In this document: one piece after another, positions 1-10,954 of the stretch | Layout: the number at the start of each line of letters is the position of its first letter | Numbering within the stretch: position 1 is the first letter of the stretch | Source of the DNA: Dama dama | Lineage: Eukaryota > Chordata > Mammalia > Artiodactyla > Cervidae | Length of the DNA: 64,000 nt | Assembly (NCBI RefSeq): GCF_033118175.1 | Contig: NC_083714.1 | Span: 16,554,001 to 16,618,000 of the forward strand | Direction: 5' to 3' | Notes under the pieces: model-generated | Database searches by the model: none | What the model was told of the DNA's origin: nothing | Seen by the model: the letters and a program-made list of their open reading frames with translations, nothing else | Made by a program: the position numbers and the translations under genes

Positions 1-938
1 CTTGTCAGAGGGGATGGGAATTCCAGCTGCTCTTTGCAGTGATGCCTGAAAAAAACTTGCTTTACCTTTGGGAGAGAGAGGCGGAGTCTAACCTAGTGGG
101 AATTAACTCCAAACACGCTGGAGGCTTCAAAGTCAGCCTCAGACATGCAGGCACTTAAGTAGCTTAGCGGGCACAGCATCCCCCACCTCCATCCTCACAG
201 ATGCCAAGTCAGCTGTGCGTGAGTAAGTGAGAGTGTGTGCGTGTGTGTGTATGTGTGTGTGTGTGAGCATGTGCAGATATGTCCACACTTGAACTGCATA
301 GCTGTCTCACTTCCTCACCTGCTGCCCAAATGCCTGCCGAGGAATAGATGTTCTCCCTAACTTCCCAAACCCTAAATAATCTCACCATGCATATTACATA
401 GCAGATTTACATGGTTGGAAATGACTCAGTAGACACATGCCTGAAGGGAGTAGGACAGAATAAACCCTTCCCCAAACTGATTTCCACTATATGATGGGGA
501 AGGTGCTCCAACAGGGCCATCCATGACTCCAAGGTGTCTCAAGTTTACACTGAAAAACTTAAAATCACACATTGAAAAGGCTAAATAATACTTTAAAAAA
601 AATTAGTACTATCAAAAAATAATAGCAGCACTACCAAAAGTCAATGTTTAATATCCCAAAGCACCAATAACTGCTCTTATATTTGAGCGAAGAATTGAGA
701 AGTCTGGAAAGTCATGAAGCTTTGCCTGACACTCTGCTCCAAGCTGATGTCATTTCTCCCACCTCTAATGTCCCTGGCACTCTATATTTATTTCAGGAAA
801 TTTATTACCTTCTACCTTGTATCAATTTTTTGCATATATGTCTTCTTTCACCTCTGAGTTGCCTTGTGAACAGGGAACTTGGCTGAACAAAATGAGTTAG
901 AAGAAGGAATGGTAACTAGCTAAACTTAATAGAGCATA
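1..938. other. Unique sequence, no gene recognised
   Basis: No coding, RNA or repeat family is recognised apart from the TG microsatellite at 231-272. The 67-codon open frame at 683-886 has no recognisable domain and no coding context. It lies in AT-rich DNA and is taken as chance. Confidence 0.6.
231..272. repeat. (TG)n microsatellite, interrupted
   Basis: An imperfect run of TG dinucleotides is broken by single substitutions (GC, AT, AG). It is short and probably only moderately polymorphic. No function is indicated. Confidence 0.85.
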
Positions 939-1158
939 CCGTTGTGTTGTTGTATGTTAGTTGCCCAGTCATGTCTGACTCTTTGCGACCCCATAGACTG
1001 TAGCCCGCCAGGCTCCTCTGTCCAAGGAATTGTCCAGGCAAGAATATTGGAGTGGGTAGCCATTCACTTCTCCAGGGAATCTTCCTGAACCAGGGATCAA
1101 ACTGGGGTTTCCTGCATTGAAGGTGGGTTCTTTACCATCTGGGCTACCAGGGAAGCCC
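939..1158 (-). mobile_element. Bov-tA SINE, antisense
   Basis: On the minus strand this reads as a tRNA-Glu-related head followed by a Bov-A body, including the complement of the 'tccaggcaagaatattggag' block. It is flanked by an exact 13-bp target-site duplication, TAATAGAGCATAC, at 926-938 and 1159-1171. The duplication shows insertion by target-primed reverse transcription with LINE machinery supplied in trans, probably BovB, whose 3' end Bov-A shares (inference). Confidence 0.93.
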
Positions 1159-1171
1159 TAATAGAGCATAC

Positions 1172-1958
1172 TAGACTGATCCAAAGAAACTTTCCTTCCA
1201 TAATGGCCCACTTACCTTCTCAGAATGCTATGGAGGTTATCAGGCCTGTTATGATTCAGAATATGAGAGCAAATGAACTAGCAGTTTAGCACATTCATTG
1301 TAGCCTGAGTATTTAATGAAGTTGTTGAAATTTTTCCCATGGGCATTCCTGTCTTTCATCAGTGATATAGCCTTATATTCATGAATGTATGCATCTGTCT
1401 ATCTTGCTACTTCCCACCAGCACTTTCTAACCATTATTTTTCCTGCTCCAGCACACTGATAAACCACATTCCCATCTGTAATAATGGCTTACTAAGGCAG
1501 TTACTGGGGGAGGAAGGGGTGACCCCATAGGTTGAATGTCAGACTTTTAGCAGTATAAACTCCCAAGATAAGTTTTATAATCTTCCTGTTCATGTCCTCT
1601 TAAGCACTACTGCTTCAGATATGGGACTATATAAAGAAAAATGCTGACCCTTTCTCATTAAAAATAAGTTGATATTAACAGACACTGTGTGTGAGATATG
1701 GCTGAAAATTTTGACATCAGAAAGATAGTGATTTTGTGTTATGCATTGATAAAGATTGCCTTTTGCTTAGCGGCTACACCTGACATTTGGGTAACATCAC
1801 TATTTGCAATTCTAAGAGCTAATTTTTACTTACCTTTTTTTATCCTCTTTTTCCTGTGCCTCCAGTTCCCTTGAGGGGAATACCGTGGAAACTATGCTAA
1901 ATAACAATCAAATTTATTGGGTAAAGTTGTGCTTCCTGTTCTTAATTTAACAATTGAT
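1172..1958. other. Unique sequence, no gene recognised
   Basis: AT-rich non-repetitive DNA between two SINEs. No open frame, splice-like exon or repeat family is recognised. Confidence 0.55.
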
Positions 1959-1971
1959 AGTGACCTTGGAA

Positions 1972-2247
1972 GGAGAAGGCAATGGCACCCCACTCCAGTA
2001 CTCTTGCCTGGAAAATCCCATGGACAGAGGAGCCTGGTAGGCTGCAGTCCATGGGGTCGCTGAGTCAGACATGACTGAGCGACTTCACTTTCACTTTTCA
2101 CTTTCATGCATTGGAGAAGGAAATGGCAACCCACTCCAGTGTTCTTGCCTGAAGAACCCCAGGGACGGTGGAGCCTGGTGGGCTGCCGTCTGTGGGGTCA
2201 CACAGAGTCAGACACGACTGACACGACTTAGCAGCAGCAGCAGCAGC
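1972..2247 (+). mobile_element. Bov-A2 SINE (two Bov-A units)
   Basis: Two successive Bov-A monomers, each starting with a GGAGAAGG(A/C)AATGGCA-type block, are joined by a short CACTTTCACTTT linker and end in an AGC-repeat tail. An exact 13-bp TSD, AGTGACCTTGGAA, flanks the element at 1959-1971 and 2248-2260. Both strands show open frames over this element (minus-strand 2104-2364 includes a poly-alanine run from the AGC tail). They are shadows of the repeat, not genes. Confidence 0.93.
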
Positions 2248-2249
2248 AG
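2230..2249 (+). repeat. (AGC)n microsatellite at SINE tail
   Basis: Nearly seven perfect AGC units form the 3' tail of the Bov-A2 element. Such tails are a known source of bovid trinucleotide microsatellites. Confidence 0.9.
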
Positions 2250-2629
2250 TGACCTTGGAAAAAAAATTTGCTGGCATCTTGCAGCTCTTGGTAAATTTAC
2301 ATCTGAAAAGGCTTTTCAGCCCTGCTTCCATAATATCATATGGGAAGGATTGAGAAGGGAACACATCTTATTAGTCATTTAGGGGACAGAGTGATATATA
2401 ATATTTTAATAATACTAAAATGGGTATTGGCCAGGGACCTGGGGAATACCTACATTCTGCCTTTGATCAGTATGAAACAAGAGATCCTGCAAAGATAAGA
2501 TATGGTGACAGGTGATTCTGATACATAGCACCCCTCCACCCCCATTCTTAGTTTGCAAAACACTGCTCTGTACAATAGAATTTCCCAAGCAGAATCAACA
2601 CTCCCACAACATTTTGCAGTCTAGACAAG

Positions 2630-2850
2630 GGGTCAGCAAGCTGGAGCCTGTGCCATGCACCAAATTCAATAGGCTGCCTGTTTTTGTAGTTTTATTGGCA
2701 CACAGACATAACATTCATTTATGTATCATCTATGGCTGTTTTCACATTACAACTGAAGAGCTGAGTAGTTGTGACAAAGATCTCATGGTCCACAAAGCCT
2801 AAAAAATTTACGCTCTGGCTATTTTAAAAAAAAATTCTGACTACTGGTTT
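2630..2850. mobile_element. hAT-Charlie-type non-autonomous DNA transposon (MER30-like)
   Basis: The sequence begins with GGGGTCAGCAAGCTGG, contains blocks for 'ctgcctgtttttgta', 'ttattggcacacag' and 'tatggctgttttcac', and ends in a decayed inverted terminus. This resembles the roughly 220-bp Charlie-derived MITE class whose inverted ends read CAGGGGTC. The exact family name is uncertain. It has no coding capacity. Confidence 0.5.
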
Positions 2851-3136
2851 AGATCCACACCAATAGATTATAACAGAGACATTATGTTAATTGTTATAAG
2901 AAGGGTGTTGAAAAAAGAGGGAGGGAAAGTGAAATTAAGAGAAGCGTTGCTTGCTTTCAGCTTTGTGAAGGTGCCAGTCAACCCTCGCCAGTTCTTTAGA
3001 ATCAATCTGTGAAGTTAAGAATACACTAGAGATCAGTATAAGCCAAATATTTGCTAAGTCTACAAAAATGTATTTCTCTGTTAACTGGCTACTCTTTGAA
3101 CCTGCGTTTACATGTTTCTCCAATATGCTTTAAGTC

Positions 3137-3320
3137 TTTAACTGACAATTTTATAGACATATGTCACATACCATGAGGTTCACCCTTTAAAAGTATAGAA
3201 TATGGTTTTCTTAGTATATTCACAAAATTGTACACTCCATCACTGCAATATAATTCCAGAATATTTTAACCACCCCCAAAACAAGCCATATAATTACTAG
3301 CATATAACTTAAATTATTTT
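3137..3320 (-). mobile_element. Ancient L1M 3' UTR fragment, antisense
   Basis: The pattern 'accatgaggttcaccctt ... cttagtatattcacaaaattgt ... attccagaatattttaacca' matches the complement of old mammalian L1M 3' ends. The ends are ill-defined and no TSD was found. Non-coding. Confidence 0.6.
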
Positions 3321-3618
3321 TCCTCTTTCATCAAAGCTGCTTTTTCTTTAGGGGCTACTTTTTAAAAAAATTTTAAATAAACTTTCTTCTTACTCTGGTT
3401 CTATGCTCTGTTCTAGTCTTACTTGAAGGGACCATTTATTTCCAGAGTCCCATTGCCTTTGAACTTGGGAGAATTTGCATTATGTGAATACAAATTTAAA
3501 ACCACATAGACTCTATGACCTGTCACTCATGCAGGTTGGATATGGTAGCTACATCTTGCTTATACTATATTTTCAGTTCTAGACTGAAAACCTAGAAATG
3601 AAATTTATATTTCTTTTT

Positions 3619-4146
3619 TTTTTACATTACCAAGAGATTAAAAATTTATTGAAGTATAGTTAATGTACAGTGTCATATTAGGTTCAGGTGTACAATATAT
3701 TGATTTGACACTTTAATACAAAATGATCACCATAAGTCTTGCAAACATTCATCACCATACAAAGTTATTATAGTATTATTTATATATTCCTTATGCTGTA
3801 TATTACCTACCCTTGTACCACTTAATTCTCTTCACCTATTTCATGCAACACTTGCCCCTTCTCCCACCCCCCTAGCAACCACCAGCTTGTTCTTTATGAG
3901 TATGTTTCTGTTTTGTTTTGTACACTTATTTGATTTAGTTTTTAGATTCCACATACAAGTGAAATCATATAGTATTAGTCTTTCTCTATCTGACTTATTT
4001 CACTTAGCATAACACTGTTTAGATCTGTTCAAGACGTCCCAAATTGCAAGCTTTCATTTTTTAAATGGCTGAGTAATATTCCATTGTATATAAATATGTA
4101 CATCTTCTTTATTCATTCAGCTATTAATGGAGTTTTCACAGTGTGG
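3619..4146 (-). mobile_element. 5'-truncated L1, antisense, with TSD
   Basis: It begins with a T tract (antisense poly-A), followed by 'ttattgaagtatagttaatgta' and the 'atggctgagtaatattccatt' block typical of L1 3' ends. The flanks 3598-3618 and 4147-4167 form a 21-bp duplication with one mismatch (core ATGAAA-T/C-TTATATTTC). Only the 3' UTR and the last part of ORF2 are present, so it is a dead-on-arrival copy. Confidence 0.85.
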
Positions 4147-4245
4147 ATGAAACTTATATTTCTTTTTGCATAAAAATTAGAACTAACAACTCTTTGATGA
4201 GTTTTCTTATTACCCTCGGACAATGACCTTATTAGTGTTAACCAA

Positions 4246-4612
4246 AACTGTGGTGTTGGAGAAGACTCTTGAGAGTCCCTTGGACTGCAAGGAGATCCAA
4301 CTGGTCCATCCTAAAGGAGATCAGTCCTGGGTGTTCATTGGAGGGACTGATGTGGAAGCTGAAACTCCAATACTTTGGCCACCTGATGAGAAGAGTATTT
4401 GAAAAGACCCTGATGCTGGGAAAAATTGAAGGCAGGAGGAGAAGGGGACAACAGAGGATGAGATGGTTGGATGGCATCACTGACTCGATGGACATGGGTT
4501 TGGGTGGACTCCGGGAGTTGGTGACGGACAGGTAGGCCTGGCGTGCTGCGATTCATGGGGTCGCAAAGAGTCGGACATGACTGAGGGACTGAACTGAACT
4601 GAACTGAACTGA
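4246..4612 (+). mobile_element. BovB LINE 3' end, sense
   Basis: The 3' terminal 370 bp of BovB runs from the 'aactgtggtgttggagaaga' block to the terminal (CTGAA)n tail at 4590-4612. It encodes the end of the ORF and the 3' UTR only. Open frames on both strands here are fragments or shadows of the BovB C-terminus. Confidence 0.9.
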
Positions 4613-5414
4613 GTGATGTGTTGGGCAGGTAAATACTTAATTTAATAACTGGTTTTGGGTGTCATGGGAGCAAGAGAGCCCTGATTGGTGGTATTTGCTG
4701 ATCTCCATGGTGTAAATACTCCCACCATGGCCAATTTCAAGCTACCAACTTGAAGTCAATGAAAGTGGAGTTGGAAAGATACATACACAGTCTACTCTCA
4801 TGAGCTGGTACAATCCAATTCCCACACATTACTGGAATTCAGATTCAGGGAATTACTTCAGTCTTGTTTTGTGTAGATTTATAAGCTGTAACAATATTAA
4901 CCAAAATACAATAGCTACCATAGTTGTTTATGTGTTGCACACAGACGTCTCCCCACTCTCAACACACTAGTCAGCCAACACTGAAACATATCAAAAATTT
5001 TTACTGCGCCAACTTAGAGCCTTTGGAGTGCAATGGGTGTATTATTAAGAAGTAAACCAAAGATAAATTGTTTATGGATCTTACTGACTGCTTTAACAAC
5101 TTCTGAGAGAGAATCTTTACTATATTTATAATAGATTTTTTAAAAACAGATTGCAATCCTTTTTAAAAAAACTTAAATAATGTACAATGTTTTTAGTCCA
5201 TCTTGTGCAGTATAAATTAAACTAAATTGTATTATATTGACTACTATGAGTATCTTTCTGTAAGTGTGTTAATGTGGAAATTAACTTTTAAAAAGGAAAA
5301 AAATATGGAAAATGTTTGTCAGCAAACAAAATTCTTAAAAAGTCCTATATATTAGGTGGGGAGATCCATCACTCATGCTGTTGTTTCCCTCTTGGAAAAA
5401 GGCTACCTGACAGT
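4613..5414. other. Unique sequence, no gene recognised
   Basis: AT-rich DNA without recognisable coding, RNA or repeat features. Confidence 0.5.
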
Positions 5415-5543
5415 TACTTCCTAATCACTCATGTGTGCCAGACTCTGTGTTAAGTGCTGGAAACACAAGAGTTAAAGATAGACAGGGTCCCTTGTGATGT
5501 TTACACTCGACTCAAAGAGATGCAAAAGATTAAACAAGCAAAC
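5415..5543 (-). mobile_element. L2 LINE fragment, antisense (left part)
   Basis: Shows the antisense L2 3' pattern 'gtgtgccagactctgtgttaagtgctggaa' followed by a 'cagggtcccttgtgatg' block. The element appears to continue at 6184-6430 beyond the tandem duplication and L1 insertion, and so predates both. Confidence 0.6.
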
Positions 5544-5863
5544 AAACATGATAATAATAGACAGTGATGAATACTGAGTAATTTAAAAATAGTGATATTG
5601 ATAGAGTAATGAGGTTGAGGAAGACCTACTTTATTTTTGTTTTGTTTTTTTTAACTTTTTACTTTGTTTTGGAGTATAGCTGACTAACAATGTGATAGTT
5701 TCAAGTGGAAAAAAACATGATAATAATAAACAGTGATGAATACTGAGTGATTTTAAAAGTACTTATACTGAAAGAATAATGAGGTTGAGGGAGATCTACT
5801 TTTTTTTTTAACTTTTTGTATTGGAGAATAGCTGATTAACAATGTTGTGATAGTTTCAGGTGG
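5544..5863. repeat. About 169-bp tandem duplication
   Basis: Two direct copies (5544-5708 and 5713-5863) both start AAACATGATAATAATA and both end in an antisense L1 3' end with 'agctga-taacaatg'. They differ by scattered substitutions and small indels. The copied unit includes the left target sequence and the tail of the adjacent L1, so the duplication happened after the L1 arrived (inference). Confidence 0.8.
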
Positions 5864-6166
5864 ACAGCAAAGGGACTCAACCATTGGGAGAAAATATATG
5901 CAAATGATGTGACTGACAAGGGATTAGTCTCCAAAGTCTACAAACAGCTCATGAGGCTTAACATCACCAAAGCAAACAAACCAATCAAAAAATGGGCAGA
6001 AGACCTAAATAGACATTTCTCCATAGAAGACATATAGATGGCCAAGAGGCACATGAAAAGATGCTCAACATCCCTAATTATTAGAAAGATTCAAATCAAA
6101 ACTACAATGAGATATCACCTCACACAGGTCAGAATGGCCATCATCAAAAAATCTACAAAGAATAAA
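5803..6166 (-). mobile_element. L1 with 5' inversion (twin-primed), antisense
   Basis: The left part (5803-5880) is antisense L1 3' UTR. The right part (about 5881-6166) is sense ORF2 C-terminal sequence ('agacatttctccatagaaga ... tgagatatcacctcaca'). The two halves are therefore in opposite orientation, as produced by twin priming. A 17-bp TSD with one mismatch, TGAGGGAGA-T/C-CTACTTT, lies at 5786-5802 and 6167-6183. Confidence 0.85.
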
Positions 6167-6183
6167 TGAGGGAGACCTACTTT

Positions 6184-6430
6184 AAATAGAGGAATCATGG
6201 AAAGCTTCTCTCACATGGCTTGGAGCATACAAGCTTAAGAATGAGAAGTAAGAGAAGAGGTGGAAGAAATTGAGTGAAGATTGTAAATGGAAAGGCTCTG
6301 CGGAAGGATCTTGGCATGATAAGGAACAGAAAGGCCAATGGCACTGGAACATAATGAACCCAGCAGGAATGGTACCAGGTAAAGGTGGAGAGGTGAGCAG
6401 AGGGCAGATGCTGCAAGGATTTATGTGCAA
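6184..6430 (-). mobile_element. L2 LINE fragment, antisense (right part)
   Basis: The 'ggaacagaaaggccaatggc' and 'gagaggtgagcagagggcag' segments fit the antisense L2 3' region and continue the fragment at 5415-5543. Highly diverged. The open frames over it are not credible genes. Confidence 0.45.
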
Positions 6431-6643
6431 GTGTGAAAGTGTTAGTCGCTCAGTTATGTCTAACTCTTTGCGATCCCATGGACTGTAGCCTGCCAGGCTC
6501 CTCTGTCCACGGAATTCTCCAGGCAAGAATAATGGAGTGGGTTGTCATTTCCTACTCCAGGGGATCTTTCTGACTCAGGGATCAAACTCAGGTCTCCTAC
6601 ATTGCAGGCAGTTTCTTTACCATCTGAGCCACCAGGGAAGCCT
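6431..6643 (-). mobile_element. Bov-tA SINE, antisense, first of a tandem pair
   Basis: A complete antisense Bov-tA, from the complement of the 3' end (GTTAGTCGCTCAGT) to the tRNA-like head (GAGCCACCAGGGAAGCC). It abuts a second copy in the same orientation. Confidence 0.92.
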
Positions 6644-6840
6644 AAAGTGAAAGTGAAAGTTACTCAGTCGTGTCTGTCTTTGTGACCCCATGGACTTTAT
6701 AGTCCATGGAATTTTCCAGGCCAGAATAATGGAGTGGGTAGCCGTCCCCTTCTCCAGGGGATCTTTCCAACCCAGGGGTCAAACTCAGGTCTCCCGCATC
6801 ACAGGAGGATTCTTTACCAGCTGAGCCACCAGGGAAGCCC
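6644..6840 (-). mobile_element. Bov-tA SINE, antisense, second of a tandem pair
   Basis: Starts with AAAGTGAAAGTGAAAG and ends GAGCCACCAGGGAAGCCC. It is about as complete as its neighbour but clearly diverged from it, so the pair is not a recent exact duplication. Confidence 0.92.
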
Positions 6841-7174
6841 AGTAGGTCTCTAAGACCACACAACTTCATATGTACTGTTGTGAAAACAGGAGCAGCCACA
6901 AGGAAATGGTAACCATCATTTTATTTTTATCTCAGGGCTTCTGAGGTACTACTAGTCACAGATTATTAGCAGTAAACAGAGGTTTAATACTTTATCACTT
7001 AGTCTGCCTTGACCTAGTCTAAGTCATTATCTTCATCAGTCTTTGACCCTTGACCTGATTTTCTGGTCTGGTCAGATCAGACCAATGAGAATACACTTCC
7101 TGGTTTAAGCAATTATCTGATTTATATTTGAAAACTGTCTTCTCTTTTAAAAAAAAATGCAATATTAGCATTTC
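6841..7174. other. Unique sequence, no gene recognised
   Basis: Non-repetitive DNA between the SINE pair and a BovB end. No recognisable content. Confidence 0.5.
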
Positions 7175-7502
7175 CAGTTCAGTTCAGCCCCTCAGTCATG
7201 TCCAACTCTTTGCGACCCCATGGACTGCAGCATGCCAGGCTTCCCTGTCCATCACCAGCTCCCGGAGTTTACTCAAACTCATGTCCATTGAGTCGGTGAT
7301 GCCATCCAACCATCTCATCCTCTGTTGTCCCCTTCTCCTCCTGCCTTTAATCTTTCCCAGCATCAGAGTCTTTTCAAATGAGTCAGCTCTTCACATCAGA
7401 TGGCCAAAGTATTGGAGTTTCAGCTTCAACATCAGTCCTTCCAATGAACATTCAGGATTGATTTCCTTTAGGATGGACTGGTTGGATCTCCTTGCAGTCC
7501 AG
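7175..7502 (-). mobile_element. BovB LINE 3' end, antisense
   Basis: Begins with the antisense BovB terminus CAGTTCAGTTCAGCCCCTCA and runs back through the complement of the C-terminal ORF. Heavily 5'-truncated. The 135-codon plus-strand frame at 7128-7535 is the antisense shadow. Confidence 0.9.
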
Positions 7503-8647
7503 GTCTTTCTCAAAGCTTTCATCTGTTCTAGGTAATCATCTTACATTTATAATCATCAAACTTCACTTTTCCTTTCCCTTTGAGCCTCTGCATTCAAGGT
7601 ACCCCAATGCTGACTAATTATGAAATTGTCTTGCCTAGGAACAGAAGGTCTACTCTCATGCATCAGTCAATCAAAAAGTGACTAGAATTCTATTCCTAGG
7701 GCAGTGTTCTAACACAGTTTAAAAAAAAAAGTCTTCTTCCAAGTCTCTCGACAATATTTCCTCTGTCCTTCTTCTCTATCTCACCTTTCACTGCAAAGCC
7801 ATCAGTGTAAACCCCTATCTTCATAGCCAGCCAAACCATGTGGGGAGTGTCTTCTGATAGCATAACTGATTTTCTAACCACCCTGATTCATTTCCCAGAT
7901 CTGAGGTATAATCTGAGGTATAAGAGTTTTGATGAAACAAGAGAAGCAGCATTCCAGAACCAAGAAATCCTTATTATCCTTGTCTCTGATCCCTGAAGCA
8001 AGTCACGGAGCTTTGGCAATTTGGGGACCTCACTCCCTAGATTGGTTTTTAGACATCCCATTGGTTATCGCAGCATTACTACACTTCCCTGGCTTTGCTG
8101 ACCGGTGTAGCCAGCCAGACTGCTCCAAAACACCTGGGCTATCATACTCCAGAAGGACATGAAAAGAACTGAAACGATGAGTGCGGCTCCTGCCAGTTCA
8201 GTACAGTCTTAAAGGCTGCAGGGAAAGTGAGGGTTACAGGATAACCCCCAAATGCTCAGGAAATGAGATGCAGAGCTCAGGAAATATATGACAGCATTTT
8301 CCATAGGGGTAATCTGATAGGGCTAGTGGCTGGCCAGCAGAGACAGTGCTACGAGCCAGTCTACTTGCCCACAAAATCCCATGAAGCAACAGCTGCAGGA
8401 AGGAAGGACCACACAATAAGAAAGGCCCTGCTCTATGAACCTTGGCTTTGTTCTCTGGGTGAGTGTTTGGGTGCTGGGGTAAGACCACCTGAGCTCATAT
8501 TTGGGCAGTTGCCTAGAGACTTGCAGTATATACCATGTTTTCCTGACAGTTGTGGGTAAAACACAATTGGCAGCCAAAAAACTTTGCTCATTCTCTTCCT
8601 GGAATGTACCTGCTTTCTGGGGACATCATAGGCTCATCTATTTGGCA
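7503..8647. other. Unique sequence, no gene recognised
   Basis: Several short open frames on both strands (for example 7929-8162 and 8263-8559) overlap each other and carry no recognisable domain. There is no repeat family I can name. 8170-8560 is less AT-rich than the surroundings but has no CpG island. Confidence 0.5.
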
Positions 8648-8705
8648 GAAAACAACAAAATTCTATAAAGCAATTATCCTTCAATTAAAAAAATAAATAA
8701 AATCA
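8648..8705 (+). mobile_element. Very short L1 3' tail fragment
   Basis: About 58 bp reading 'aaattctataaagcaattat' then CCTTCAATT and an A-rich tail. This is the extreme 3' end of a ruminant L1 subfamily; the same end appears in antisense at 34,150-34,200. Confidence 0.65.
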
Positions 8706-8773
8706 GAAAAAAGAGCATTATTATTAAGGATGAAATAATATCTTTTAAATATGAAAATAAAATTTTATCCACA

Positions 8774-8986
8774 TGTGTGTACTCAGTCACTTCAGTCATG
8801 TCCGACTCTTTGCGACCCCATGGACTATAGATCGCCAGGCTCCTCTGTTCATGGGATTCTCCAGGCAAGACTACTGGAGTGGGTTGCCATGCTCTTCTCC
8901 AGGGGATCTTCCCCACCCAGAGATCAAACCTGGGTCTCCTGCATCTTCTGCATTGCAGGCAGATTCTTTACCACTGAGCCACCAGG
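8774..8986 (-). mobile_element. Bov-tA SINE, antisense
   Basis: Antisense Bov-tA with all blocks present. Near the head there is a small insertion repeating the 'ctgcat' step (TCCTGCATCTTCTGCATTGC). Its plus-strand frames (8751-9002, 8773-9066) are SINE shadows. Confidence 0.92.
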
Positions 8987-9124
8987 TAAAGAAGAACTAT
9001 AAAAAAAATAAATTAATTAAAAGTAAAAATGCCTTCTATCTAGAAAACCTGCCTCCAAGGCTATAATCATGGATATTTGCTGGGAATTAGGGGCAGACAT
9101 TGCCTCATCTTCACAAGCAGAACT

Positions 9125-9247
9125 TGCCTTTTACTTAGTAACTGACACTTAAATTTGAATAGTAAAGTTGTTCCTCACAGCAGCCTTATAAAGTAGACAT
9201 TACCTCCATTTTCAGGGCAGAAAACTGGAACTTAGAACAGTTAAATG
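9125..9247 (+). mobile_element. MIR SINE, left part
   Basis: Diverged MIR with 'cctcacagcagccttataaagtagacattacctccattttcagggcagaaaactgg' spaced as in the MIR core. It is interrupted by a CHR-type SINE and resumes at 9488-9545 with 'gttaaatgactttcccaaagcc'. Confidence 0.75.
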
Positions 9248-9487
9248 GGGAGATTTCCCTGGTGATCCAGTGTCTAAGGCTCCATGCTCCCAATGCAGGG
9301 GGCCTGGATTTGATCCCTTGTCAGGCAACTAGATCCCACAGGCCACAATTAAGAGTTCACATGCCACAACTAAAACAATTTCACATGTGGCAACTAAAGA
9401 TCCCACAATAAAGATCAAAGATTCCATGTGCTGCAACTAAGACCCAGCCCAGCCAAATAAATAAATGAAATATTTTTAAAAAATAAA
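9248..9487 (+). mobile_element. CHR-type tRNA-Glu SINE inserted in MIR
   Basis: Starts GATTTCCCTGGTGATCCAGTG and has an extended body with repeated 'gccacaactaa' motifs and an AAATAAATAAATG tail. This is the older cetartiodactyl tRNA-Glu SINE class. It has a 9-bp TSD, AGTTAAATG, at 9239-9247 and 9488-9496, which also restores the interrupted MIR. Confidence 0.85.
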
Positions 9488-9989
9488 AGTTAAATGACTT
9501 TCCCAAAGCCAGGGAGCTCTTAAGTAGTATATTCAGAAAAAGACCTGGAGACAGAAGACAGGTTGTGTGGGAGCAGAGGGGATGGGTCAAAAGGAGTATG
9601 AGAGAAAGGGAGAAGCATGGCATGAACCCTACATTTCTGCTTTGAGAAACCAGGTGCATGGAGACATCCTTCATTAAAATAAGAATGAAGGCAGATTGCA
9701 CTGTGACCTCCCTACATCCTTTCTCTTTGGTGATGGATAGTGAAGAACTGGAAATAACTGAGTTCATCTTGGCTGTTCAAAGCATCTCTGGAATATACTA
9801 GTACATAGTAAATAGTTTATATGAGCCTGAAGCTCAGAGGGAAGTCTATACTGAAAGTTCAAATGTGGAAGACAGAAGTCCCAAGAGTAGATTATAAGAC
9901 CAAGGTGTTTGTCAAATAGGAGGGCCGAGGACATGAATAACCCTGATAAAGTTTATCTCCACATTAAAAGAACGGGTAAAGAGACAATA

Positions 9990-10033
9990 CAGTCAATGGG
10001 ATTGTATACAGTTGGACACAACTGAGTGACTTT
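9990..10033 (+). mobile_element. Bov-A 3' end relic
   Basis: A short piece reading 'cagtcaatgggattgtatac' then AGTTGGACACAACTGAGTGAC, the last 44 bp of a Bov-A/Bov-tA unit. It lies directly next to the following complete Bov-tA. Confidence 0.65.
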
Positions 10034-10048
10034 CACAAAGAGACAAGG

Positions 10049-10267
10049 TGGCGGGGAGCGCTTCCCAGGTAGCTCAGTGGTAAAGAAGAATCTGCCTGCA
10101 ATGCAGGAGATGCAGGTTTGATCCCTCAGTCAGGAAGATCCCCTGGAGAAGCACATGGCAATCCATTCCAGTATTCTTGCCAGGAGAAATCGATAGACAA
10201 AGAAGCCTGGCAGGCTACAGTCCATGGGGTCACAAGAGTCAAACGGGACTGAGCGACTGAGAACGCA
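10049..10267 (+). mobile_element. Bov-tA SINE, sense, with TSD
   Basis: Complete Bov-tA from GCTTCCCAGGTAGCTCAGTGG to GGGACTGAGCGACTGA. An exact 15-bp TSD, CACAAAGAGACAAGG, lies at 10034-10048 and 10268-10282. Confidence 0.94.
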
Positions 10268-10282
10268 CACAAAGAGACAAGG

Positions 10283-10954
10283 ACCTATGAAGGAGACACA
10301 AATTGCTCAGTCCTCCCCTTACCATCCTGCTTCCCACACACCACAACCTCTCAAGAGCAGAGCTGGCTCAGGAAGGATGTGGGATATGGAGGCTGAGGCA
10401 GCAGAGTGGTTAAAAATCTTTCAGTGTTAAGTGCTTTATTGATCAACCACTGTCCTGAGGTAACCAGGGATGAGCTGTGAGAAACCAATCTCACTACAGT
10501 ATTTCCAGGTTGTTTAACAAGTCTCCTTCATTTTTAGTGAGTTTTAAGGGGCCACTCAGTAGCGAGTGCTTGGCAAGGAGTCATCAACTCCGGTACCACC
10601 CGGTTTTCTTCCTTGAGTTTATAGAAATTTCAAGGAACAGCAGGGAGGCTGAAAGCAGGTTCAAGCACCTTGGATTTGGCCTTGAACAGTCTCTCCTGTG
10701 CCTTCCTCCTCTACTCTTGTGGGATACCACAAGCTAAATTAATGCTGTGGGAATCACTCCACAAATGAAAGACTCTCTGTTCGACCTTGGGGAGTCACTT
10801 ATATCCTTCCCAGAACTTACTTTTCCTATCTAGGGAAAGATTTTAGAAAATTAAAAACCAGCCTCATACACAGTGGAAACAGATCATTTATTAAGTTCCA
10901 AAATGACTTAGAGGGCATAGTTGTCAGTATTATACTACTAATGGGACCATTTTG
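10283..10954. other. Unique sequence, no gene recognised
   Basis: Short frames at 10224-10430 and 10477-10737 have no recognisable domain. The first begins inside the SINE. Confidence 0.5.

Noticed and set aside
2104..2364. Minus-strand frame with a poly-alanine run
   Set aside because: The alanines come from the AGC tail of a Bov-A2 SINE; no start context, domain or exon structure.
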